DNA of 64,000 bases. Source: Medicago truncatula (lineage: Eukaryota > Streptophyta > Magnoliopsida > Fabales > Fabaceae). A program made the translations under genes and the position numbers. Positions 55,451 to 64,000 of this stretch are shown here, piece after piece; positions within the stretch are counted from its first letter, which is position 1; every line of letters begins with the position of its first letter. The notes under the pieces were generated by a model that saw only the letters and a program-made list of their open reading frames with translations, did not search any database and had not been told where the DNA came from. Where the stretch lies: contig NC_053046.1 in the NCBI RefSeq assembly GCF_003473485.1, positions 37,719,832 to 37,783,831 of the forward strand, given 5' to 3'.

Positions 55451-57247
55451 ATGGGGAACATATGCATCGTATGGCTAATATTGATAACTCAAATGATCAT
55501 GGTGACTTGCAATAATGAAAATTATGTACCAGCAGTAATTGTGTTTGGTGACTCCTCTGTTGATTCTGGAAACAACAATATGATATCAACATTTCTAAAG
55601 AGCAATTTTAGACCTTACGGTCGTGACATCGATGGTGGCCGCCCCACCGGACGATTTTCAAACGGCCGTATTCCACCAGATTTCATTTCTGAGGCTTTTG
55701 GTATTAAGAGTCTTATACCAGCATATTTGGATCCTGCTTATACTATTGATGATTTTGTCACTGGTGTTTGCTTTGCCTCTGCTGGAACTGGATATGATAA
55801 TGCAACTTCTGCTATACTAGTAAGTGTTTAATTATGGTCTATGAAACATTCTTTTATAAAATATATTATTCAATGATCATGTATACAAATTCATAACATG
55901 AAACAAACTAATTACATGGGTTGACAACATCTCACAGAATGTGATACCACTATGGAAGGAAGTAGAATTCTACAAAGAATATCAAGACAAATTGAAAGCC
56001 CATATAGGTGAAGAGAAATCAATTGAAATCATAAGTGAAGCATTATACATAATAAGTTTAGGAACCAATGATTTCCTTGGAAACTACTATGGTTTCACAA
56101 CACTAAGATTCCGTTACACAATATCACAATATCAAGATTATTTAATTGGTATTGCTGAGAATTTCATTAGGCAATTATACTCACTTGGTGCTAGGAAATT
56201 AGCCATAACTGGTCTTATTCCTATGGGGTGTCTTCCATTAGAAAGGGCTATAAATATTTTTGGTGGCTTTCATCGTTGCTATGAAAAATACAATATAGTG
56301 GCTTTGGAATTTAATGTCAAATTGGAGAATATGATATCAAAGTTAAATAAGGAGCTTCCACAATTGAAGGCCTTGTCAGCAAATGTATATGACCTTTTCA
56401 ATGATATCATTACAAGACCTTCCTTCTATGGTATGCTTTCTTTATTTGTAAATTAGTAAAAAAAACACATAAAAATCATGACCTACGAAGCACAGACACT
56501 TCTTGGATTAGGCGTATCCCGTGTCGGATACGCATCGGTGTCGACACCGACACGACACATATAATTATACTAAATTATATCATTTTCTCATAGGCTAAAA
56601 TATGGTTTTAGTCCCTGCAAATATGTCTCGTTTTGGTTTTAGTCCCTGTAAAAAAAAATTGTTTTTGGCCCCTGCAAAATTTTTTGTTTTTGAAAATAGT
56701 CCCTGATCCCACTTTTGTGATGATTTGCATACGTGGCACATTATAACTGAACCAATTTTGTAGTTTTTGGTCCCTGCAAAATATTTTGTTTTTAAAAATT
56801 AAAAGGTCCCTGCAAAATTTTTTGTTTTTGAAAATAGTCCCTAGGGACTATTTTCAAAAACAAAAAATTTTGCAGGACCAAAAACAAATTTTTTTTTACA
56901 GGGACTAAAACCAAAACGAGGCATATTTGCAGGGACTAAAACCATATTTTAGCCTTTCTCATATTATTATCTGTGTCGACGTGTCGGTGTCCGGTATCCG
57001 TGTCCGTGCTTCATAGATCATGACATTGATAGTATGGTGTATATAATTTGTAGGAATTGAGGAGGTAGAGAAGGCATGTTGTTCCACTGGAACAATTGAG
57101 ATGAGCTACTTATGCAATAAAATGAATCTAATGACATGCAAAGATGCAAGCAAGTACATGTTTTGGGATGCATTTCATCCTACTGAGAAGACAAATCGTA
57201 TTATCTCAAATTATTTAATCCCCAAACTTCTAGCAGCTTTTGGGTGA
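55451..57247 (+). CDS. GDSL-type esterase/lipase, paralog 2
   Basis: Three exons: 55451-55819, 55938-56430 and 57054-57247, giving 351 aa. The same intron positions and phases as paralog 1, and near-identical blocks through most of the protein. Catalytic motifs are intact: FGDSSVDSGNNN, GVCFASAGTGYDNAT, GTNDFLGNYY and WDAFHPTEKTN. A signal peptide (ICIVWLILITQMIMVT) predicts secretion. It differs from paralog 1 by a one-codon insertion (IFGGFHRCYEKY) and by many replacements in the surface loops. Intron 1 is 118 bp against 1.85 kb in paralog 1, so most expansion is lineage-specific to that copy. Intron 2 (623 bp) is almost entirely a nested pair of MITEs. Confidence 0.94.
56482..57016. mobile_element. 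outer MITE with 8-bp target duplication, GDSL-2 intron 2
   Basis: Left end CTACGAAGCACAGACAC and reverse-complemented right end CTATGAAGCACGGACAC, 15 of 17 identical. It is flanked by ATCATGAC on both sides (56474-56481 and 57017-57024). The arms consist of GTGTCGGATACG / CGACACCGACACG words. Another MITE sits inside it. Confidence 0.8.
56593..56954. mobile_element. inner Mutator-type MITE with perfect 9-bp TSD
   Basis: Ends GGCTAAAATATGGTTTTAGT and its inverse (about 60 bp TIR including CCCTGCAAATATG), flanked by TTTCTCATA on both sides (56584-56592 and 56955-56963). 362 bp. The interior repeats TTTAGTCCCTG / TTTTTGAAAATAGTCCCT, akin to the MITE at 48480-48764. Confidence 0.9.
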
Positions 57248-60226
57248 TTCATTCATTTTCTTTATTATGTATTGTTTTTTTAAAACTATTTCAATAATAA
57301 AAAAATAAAAAAAAAGAGCTAAAGTCGAATTGTTTTTGTATTAACTGTAAGCTATCTATAAAAGTTGTTTTAGAGAGTTTATGAAAATAAATTGAAAATA
57401 ACTAATAAACATATTATAAGTTGTTTTCATAACTCTCGCAAACAATCTCTTCGGATTGCATATACTATAATACTCCCTTCATTGCATTTTAAATGACTTA
57501 ATTTGAAGATGTATACTATTCAAATAATATGTTTTGACAATATTTTTTTACTAGTATGTAAAGACAAATTATAGCATATGAGATGTTTGATTTATTTTCA
57601 AAATATCAAATTTTCATAATTTTTTCTAATAGATTATTCAAGATATTTAAGATGAAAATTGTGCATTGATATATATGACAGAGTTAACTGTATCACTTAA
57701 TATAGACGGAGGTACCAAATTAGGAGTGCTTAATACACTCAATATGGCTAAACAAATGCAACTCCATACTTTGATAATGGCCATGTAATAGCATTTCATC
57801 AAAACTACAATTCCATGTGATGGAGTAATTATTGCTACATTTTTCATGCATTATGGACTTGAGTTATGATGGAGCTGCAATTGACGGTAATAAACTATAG
57901 CATATATACTTGTAGTTACAGTTCCACTTTTTGTGGGTGCTGAATAGGTAGTACTAGTTTTTTTTGTGGAGACCAATCATTGATTGTTCAAAATTTGTTA
58001 ATTTCAGCTTTTTATACTTTAAATAACTAGACTAGATATATTATTAATTAGATGTGTAGTGTATGCATGACATCAAAATCTATTTCCGTGGTTATCCGTC
58101 TAAACCCATTTTAATTTGATGGATTTTATCTATTTTGAACGAGTTTAGATATGAGTTTGAGTTTTTCCTGATTAAAACACGGGTACGGATGGATAACAAG
58201 GATATAGATACCCAGTTTAAACCCATACCTAAATCCGTCCGCAATGTTGAAAATTACTTGATTACTCTTTTTATATAAATAAAAACTCAAATCCTAAACC
58301 ATTTCATTCATGTAGTCAAGATGTCAATGGGTGTCTCCACTCACTCGAGTTCTCTATTCTCCTTCCACATTTCATACCCTCTGTTTCTCTCTTTTTGCAT
58401 TAAAAATATATATATATATTCACTGCGTGTACGGGGATGGGGTGGGGATACCCGAACCTGTTTAGGACGGAGATGAGATTCAATTTCTCATCCCCGTTGG
58501 GTATGGGTAGGGTAACATGTAAGTATATGAGAATCAGTGACGGGGATTGGAAGGGTAAAACTCGCCACCATCCTCCCCCATTATCAAATATCCTCTTTTC
58601 AACATTTTCTCTTAATAAATGAAATCAACGTAGGTCCAACCACTTTAAGTAAGATCCATTTTCAAAATGTTGAACTCACATTGATTTCATCAAATAACAT
58701 AGTGATGTAACTCTTCATTAGATATATTATTTGGTCATAATCTACTTTACACCATAAATTACCTAAAATGCACCGCAACGACAATTAATTACCGTTAAAG
58801 ATACATTTTAAATTGATTACACCGATTTAAAAAGTGTTGAGTGGTAACTATCATCCGTTTAAAGCAAACAATAGTTAATGGCCGTTTAGTAAACAATAAT
58901 AACTGTTTGTGAGTATTGATAGGTGCCTCAAGAGCAGTCTTCTTGTTGGTAGCAAGATTGCGGTTAAAATAGAAATAGCCCAAGCTATAAACACAGACAA
59001 GGGTGGATATAACCCAAGCCCAATAAGAAAAAAGGAAAATCTTCAAAGCATAATCAAACTCAACGTAAGTTTGCTTTTGACACGTAAATCTATGAATTCT
59101 GCTCATTACTTAAATGGTTCCGCTTATTTCTAAAATAAAAGTTCAAAATATCCCTACACATGTTAACTTGCACTAGTGTTAAATTTGCATGAGTTAACTC
59201 ACGTTAGTTTTAGCTTGCATTTTGTCATGTTGTTTCAATATCATACAAAAGTTGTGGCATTTTAATTTTTGTCAGAAAACAATTGCTATGTTTTGGCACT
59301 TATCATCACATTTTTATAATTCCCCTTGGTAATAAACCCTTGGCAACACAATTGAACTGGTTTAATATATAAAGCCCTACAAACTTCTGGCATGGGTTCT
59401 TAGTATATATATATAACATGCGTCATGTGGCCCTATCTTGGATTAGCAATAAAATTAAGTGGGTGTTTGGTAACCCAGTAGCTCACCGCTACCTTAAGTT
59501 TAAGACCATTTTCACCGCAATTTCCTAAAGCTCCGATTACTAGCTTTTATCCAACGTAAGGTAGCACTGCAACTTTTTGAAATATCCAAACACACACTAA
59601 CAAGAAAATAGAGCATTAAATCGATTGTGCTCTACACTATCTATGATGCTTCACTTTCAAATTAATTAACAAAAGCTTCCACCATTTTGCATAAAAAAAA
59701 AAAATATAAAAAAAAAGTCGATGGCTAAGAAACCAATATGTGGGAGGCCATGAATGTTGGAACCTACTTAATATATTATCCACTGGCATGTAGGGGAATA
59801 GTAAAATGTGAAAAGATATGGACCAGCAATCAACAAAAATTAAAGTGCCAATTGAAACAAAAATCAAGCCATGAAAACTAAGGTGAGTTAATTCACGTTG
59901 GGATTTCAATGTCATTTTTGCATAATTATAACTAGCGTGAGTTAATTCACGCAGCGTAAGTTAACTCACACAGGGGTAATATGGACATTTACTTTGGGAA
60001 TGAACGGAATCATTTAAATAATGAGCAGAATTCTAAATCTATCTCTAAAATGAAGTATAAAATCTCACTAGCGGTTGCCTTCTTGACCCCTCACAAATGT
60101 TCAAATCATTCAAAAAATAATTTTTTGTGTTTTGAAAGACTCGTGAATGTTGTTTTGCTGGATTAAGAGCAAATAGGGGATCGAAAAGCAACAAACGAAT
60201 CTAACTAAGAAAACCTAACCTCGATA
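57248..60226. other. intergenic, no gene seen
   Basis: A Stowaway MITE lies at 57473-57712. Near 58100-58260 and 58430-58560 are GGATGGG/TACCC-type repeat ends (for example GACGGGGATTGGAAGGG). At 59170-59215 and 59880-59975 GTGAGTTAA(C/T)TCACG-like palindromes recur. Short ORFs lack recognised domains. Confidence 0.45.
57473..57712. mobile_element. Stowaway-like MITE downstream of GDSL-2
   Basis: CTCCCTTCATTGCATTTTAA at the left, TAATATAGACGGAGG at the right, TA flanks at 57471-57472 and 57713-57714. The right end is diverged. Confidence 0.65.
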
Positions 60227-60407
60227 GAGCAATGATATTTGAACAACCATTTTGTACAACCTATTTGACAACCTTCATTTTTTCTCTTTTTATTGGTCAA
60301 AAACAATGGAGAGAGAAAAAGGAAAAGAGAGTAAAAATAAAATATGAGTATAAGAGAGAAAGTTGTCTAAAAATTATCACAAAGTGGTTGTACAAATATC
60401 ATTTCTC
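60227..60407. mobile_element. 181-bp MITE, copy 4 of the four-copy family
   Basis: Starts GAGCAATGATATTTGAACA and ends ACAAATATCATTTCTC, with flanks AACCTCGATA and AACCCCGATA (60217-60226 and 60408-60417), a 9-10 bp duplication with one mismatch. The interior is closest to copy 1. Confidence 0.8.
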
Positions 60408-60648
60408 AACCCCGATATCTACTTGACTACTTAAAATATCCATCTCCTCGTATAAATTTTTTGTCTCCATATTTATAGGTCCCTTTCTAGTTATAAGATG
60501 TTTTATAGATACTTTTTCACAAAAACGCACCTAATTAAAAAATAAAAAATAAAAAAAAAACTAATCAACTACTTTTTCCAAAATTGAAGGATAATTTTGG
60601 AAATAAATGATTATTATTGACAAATTAAAAGGTTCTTGCACACATGAA

Positions 60649-61992
60649 TGTTGGTATTGATAGCATGTGCCTTTGAGCATCTCCCATGGTAAAATTTTAA
60701 GGAACTCACTACATTGCCAACTCAATTTTATGATACTCATGAAGGTGAAAAACACAAGAAGGGGGGGTTGAATTGTGTTTTCTTTTTCTCTTAAAAAATA
60801 CTTCTTCTGATAAAACTTCAGAAGCAGTTTGATTGCTTCTGATGAAATGATCAGAGTCAGATTGCAGCGGAAAAGAACAGAGCAGAGAAAAGAAAGACAA
60901 AGACACAAGCAGTTATCCTGGTTCCTTCCACAACACGGAAGTAGTCCAGTCCCCCTTGCACTTCCAAGGAGATTTCACTATAATCACAAAGATTACAACT
61001 GCTCAATACTTTCTAAGTATGAGACTTCACAAAAATGCTCAAGCACACACGCAAGAGTCTTCCAATGCTCAAGCACTAAGCAAGAGACTTCTAATGCTCA
61101 AGCACGCAGGCAAGAGACTTCTAATCAAACAAAAAATACAGAGAATTGAGTTTGAATTGAACACTTGATATACAATCAGTGGTGTTCACAATACAATACA
61201 GAAAAGACTCTAGACTTTGAATTTCTAGGTTGTATCAAATCAGTGCAGAAATTCAGTGTGCTTTGTAGAATCAAATTGACAGAGTTTTGGCGCTTTTGAA
61301 CTTATGTATCTCTATCTACAATCTTCAAGTCTTCACTCCTTTATATAGAGGCGTGAAAGAGACGTTGAGATAATCAGCACGTCTAAAGAGTCGTTTGAAA
61401 TCCTTTGATTATCCACCAGTGATCCTTTGCCTGATTTGGGTGTAGTCCTTTGAAGAATAAGCTTCAAATTCATTCCCATCTTGAGTGAACAAATTCTGCA
61501 GGCATGGCTGTTGTTTTGTCTTGTAGCGTAGACAGAAAACAGAGTAGTGGAGGTAGTGGTTGTACACTTGTACTTTGTCAACTCTATTAATGAGAGACAA
61601 GTGGTCAGTGCTATCCATATATCCGTTGATACATCCCTTTCAATTCTTCGTTCTTCGTTGATAAGACTGAATTGAGAATCAGCTACTTTGAATCTTCAGT
61701 TTGATTAAAGGATCAAATGTAGCTTCTGGTGAAGATATTGCTTCTGATGAAAACTTTTGCTTCTGATGACTTTCTGCTTCTGATGACGTCATCTCTTCAG
61801 GAGCAGTTTTCTTCAGATGCTCAGAATTTCTTTTTCTTTCCATTGTTCTTCCAAGACCTATTGAAATAACTTGAGTAGCCTTTGGTCCTGTACACTTGAA
61901 CAATTATTAGTAATAACCAATTGACAATTTTTAATACCTTGTTATCATCAAAACTTAATAAGGTTCATTGTGAAACACATTTTGTTCCAACA
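60649..61992 (-). mobile_element. 3' LTR of a Maximus/SIRE-type Copia retrotransposon
   Basis: About 1.34 kb from TGTTGGTATTGA to GTTCCAACA, with 5'-TGTTGG..CCAACA-3' ends. On the minus strand it is directly preceded by the purine tract AAAAAGGGGGAGAT (62006-61993). It contains three tandem 30-bp units beginning ATGCTCAAGCAC (61036-61125) and several CTTCTGATGA words (61730-61800), both typical of this legume lineage. The left boundary is inferred from the terminal dinucleotides; the 5' LTR lies outside the window. ORFs inside are incidental. Confidence 0.7.
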
Positions 61993-62488
61993 ATCTCCCC
62001 CTTTTTGATGATGACAAACAATAGTATTTAAAATGTTCAATTGATGTTGATCTAATTAATAAGTTGACTACTGGGGCAGAGGTTTGTAAGCTCCCCCTGA
62101 GTCTAATAGATCTTTAAGGTGAGGTTTGTAAGCTCCCCCTAAGTTCTATTCTTATTAATTAAATTTCAATAAAATACTTATAAAATCAAATCAGAAGTAT
62201 TTAAAAGAAATTTAGAAGTGGTTATAGTAGGGCTCAGTGCCTTAAAAAATACTATACATTTACTCCCCCTTTTGTCATCAACAAAAAGAATAGAAACAAA
62301 AGAAAGAGTATCAGAGCAAGCAGCATTAAAAACAGTAAATATCATCAGAGTTAAAGCTTGTAAAACATATTGAAGGTGAAAAAGCACAAGATCCAGAAAC
62401 AATGATAATATATATAAAGAAAGATTAAGATACAAAGACACAGCTACTAAGAACAAAAGTAAAAAACAAGCTAGAGTTGGGTGTGCAA
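61993..62488 (-). repeat. untranslated region with repeated polypurine tracts
   Basis: Between the env-like ORF and the LTR the minus strand carries four AGGGGGAG tracts (complement CTCCCCC at about 61995, 62093, 62134 and 62263). The first and last sit next to TTGATGATGACAAA / TTTGTCATCAACAA words. SIRE-like elements are known for extended multiple purine tracts here. Confidence 0.75.
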
Positions 62489-63991
62489 CTAAGGTTGGGC
62501 TTGCTTATACAACTGTTCTAAGAGATACTTGATCTGATCATCCTTCTTCTGAAGTAGCTCATCCTTTTCCCTCATTCTTCTTTTATATCCAGCCTGAATT
62601 CTAGCAGCCCTAGTGATGTACTCTTCTTCTGGATAGAAAGGAGTGATGTCCAGCAGAGGCACAAAATTCAGCTCTTTCTCCTTAGCTGCTTCATGCATAT
62701 CATCCAAAAGCTTCTTCAGCATAGCAGAGTGAGATGACACACATTTAGTTCTAAGCTGATCCAGCAGCTCATCAAAGCTCTTCTGTAGATCCATCCACTG
62801 ATCATAATAGTGAATAGGAGGTACAGGAACTGTTCTGCGAAGAATCAGTGTCTGAATCTCATCACTAAGTCTGATCAGTTGTTCCTCTATATACTCAGAC
62901 TCCAGGATATGGTCAGGGATGAGTGAAGGTTCAGTTTGAGTTGTATTTGATGTGGAAGGTTGGTCAGAGGTTAAGTCTATTATAGTGGGTGAATCTGGTT
63001 GTTGTTGTTGTTCTGTTGTTTGGTCAGAAGGTATATGTTGGTCAGAAGTTGTTTGGTCAGGAGCAACTTGTTCAGAAGCAGTTTGCTCCTGAACAGTTTG
63101 CTCAGGGATGGTTTGGGTTTCTGTTTGGGTTTCCAAGACAGTCTTTTCAGAAACTGTCTTAGAGGCCTTAGTGGGTGTTGGTTGCATTTCACCACCTAGA
63201 TGTTTTTCTAAGTTGTGAAGGGTTGAGGATTCTTGGTGTTGGGGGGTTTCTGAAGTAGTTGCATCTGAAGCTACTTCAGAGGCTTTTTGTGGAGATTGAT
63301 TATTTGGTGAGTTTGTTTGGGTAGGTTCAGGTTGTTGTATACTAACAGGTTCTGGAGTATCTGGATATAGTGGATGAGTAGTAGGCAAATTGAATTTCTC
63401 ACAAAGTTTTATCCTATTTTTTGAAAATTCTATTTGAGTACTCTCATAGTCAAGTGTTCCAAATTCTGTTAGTTTGGTAGGTTTGGTTTTTAGAAGCTTG
63501 TCTATATGTTGGCTAAGGGGTTGGTCATCTGATTCTGTGGATGATGAAGAGGGTGAAGAGGGTAGAGATAGAGACTGAGTATTAGTTGGAGCTTTAGATG
63601 GATTACCTGAGGACTGAGCTTCTGGATGAATTGCTTCTGGAGCTTTTGAAACTGGTTCTGATGAAGTTGTTCCTGAAGCTTGCTTATTCTTCAAGGCTTG
63701 AGAAAGCAGAGTTGCTCCATACTGAACAGTTTCTAACTCAGACGCTAAAGCAGCAATGTCAGGAGTAGGCACATACCCTGCAGCCTTGAGACGCTCATCC
63801 CTATCTTTCTCAAACAGTTCCTTCAACCTTTTCTTCTCTGCTATCTTGGATGCAGAAACCTCCCTAGCATACTGCCTCATTTCTTCAGTCATTTCGAAAC
63901 TGGGCATGACTATGGGCTCAGAAGTTGCAGTCCTTTTTGCCTTCTTGGGGCTTGAGTCTTCATCCCAGTTCTCTTCCAGTTCTTTCAACAT
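62489..63991 (-). CDS. env-like ORF of Maximus/SIRE Copia element
   Basis: A 500-codon ORF, rich in Glu, Gln, Ser, Thr and Pro. Around residues 30-60 is a charged helical segment (ASKIAEKKRLKELFEKD). The middle is low-complexity, with many TSDQ / EQT / TETQT repeats. The last 130 residues look coiled-coil (EEQLIRLSDEIQTLILRR, REKDELLQKKDDQIKYLL). This composition and its place just 5' of the purine tracts and LTR match the third, env-like ORF of legume SIRE/Maximus elements; its function in plants is not established. The ATG is immediately preceded in frame by TAA, so either this is a true start or a stop has cut a longer frame that continues beyond the window edge. I see no convincing membrane segment in the part shown. 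Confidence 0.7.
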   Translation of the reverse strand: MLKELEENWDEDSSPKKAKRTATSEPIVMPSFEMTEEMRQYAREVSASKIAEKKRLKELFEKDRDERLKAAGYVPTPDIAALASELETVQYGATLLSQALKNKQASGTTSSEPVSKAPEAIHPEAQSSGNPSKAPTNTQSLSLPSSPSSSSTESDDQPLSQHIDKLLKTKPTKLTEFGTLDYESTQIEFSKNRIKLCEKFNLPTTHPLYPDTPEPVSIQQPEPTQTNSPNNQSPQKASEVASDATTSETPQHQESSTLHNLEKHLGGEMQPTPTKASKTVSEKTVLETQTETQTIPEQTVQEQTASEQVAPDQTTSDQHIPSDQTTEQQQQPDSPTIIDLTSDQPSTSNTTQTEPSLIPDHILESEYIEEQLIRLSDEIQTLILRRTVPVPPIHYYDQWMDLQKSFDELLDQLRTKCVSSHSAMLKKLLDDMHEAAKEKELNFVPLLDITPFYPEEEYITRAARIQAGYKRRMREKDELLQKKDDQIKYLLEQLYKQAQP

Positions 63992-64000
63992 TTATTCCCT

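Noticed and set aside
60829-61168. 106- and 70-codon ORFs
   Set aside because: They translate the 30-bp tandem units of the Copia LTR on the antisense strand.
62999-63199. 66-codon Leu/Arg-rich ORF opposite the env-like ORF
   Set aside because: Antisense reading of the Glu/Gln/Thr repeats; no independent support.
1-64000. CRISPR arrays, prokaryotic operons, phage or organelle inserts
   Set aside because: No spaced direct-repeat array, no Shine-Dalgarno-led gene strings and no chloroplast or mitochondrial gene were seen; all coding evidence is plant nuclear with spliceosomal introns.

Overview
The window looks like AT-rich plant nuclear DNA from a legume, most likely Medicago or a close relative. 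The evidence is the set of intron-containing plant gene families (FLZ, HIPP, IQD, IBR5, plastid-type tRNase Z, GDSL esterase), GT..AG introns whose phases join exactly, and a dense load of small transposable elements (TRIMs, MITEs, SINE-like repeats, a Maximus/SIRE-type Copia element). The species assignment is inference. I see no operon, CRISPR array or prokaryotic feature.

Layout. 1-6.1 kb: repeats (two TRIM clusters and a hAT-like element holding a Stowaway-like MITE) around a minus-strand FLZ zinc-finger gene. 7.2-8.7 kb: a HIPP gene that has lost its metal-binding cysteines, then a convergent small secreted glycine-rich protein gene. 12.2-15.7 kb: a six-exon IQD calmodulin-target gene. 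17.5-21.6 kb: a six-exon BPI/LBP-like gene. 23.1-26.8 kb: an eight-exon organellar-type tRNase Z gene. 27.1-28.4 kb: a MITE and LINE RNase H remnants. 29.6-33.1 kb: a five-exon IBR5-type dual-specificity phosphatase gene. 35.4 kb: a 99-aa unknown ORF. 37-42.5 kb: transposon debris, including a hAT-type element with a perfect target duplication and a decayed plant-mobile-domain gene. 42.8-57.2 kb: two tandem GDSL esterase/lipase paralogs; intron 2 of the first is 6.6 kb and packed with insertions, and intron 2 of the second holds one MITE inside another. 60.6-64 kb: the 3' part of a minus-strand Maximus/SIRE-type Copia retrotransposon (LTR, repeated polypurine tracts, env-like ORF).

The genes are unrelated single loci, as usual in plant chromosomes; only the GDSL pair shares ancestry, and that duplication includes promoter sequence. 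The clearest new signals are structural. Several mobile elements can be bounded to the base by target-site duplications: a TRIM solo LTR (5 bp), six Mutator-size MITEs (9 bp, two of the six imperfect), three hAT-size elements (8 bp, one imperfect), and a nested pair. The most interesting protein-level signals are the HIPP without its CxxC and the small secreted glycine-rich protein. I found no clear undescribed biochemical system. Exon structures were worked out by eye from splice signals, reading phase and family knowledge; no search was run.
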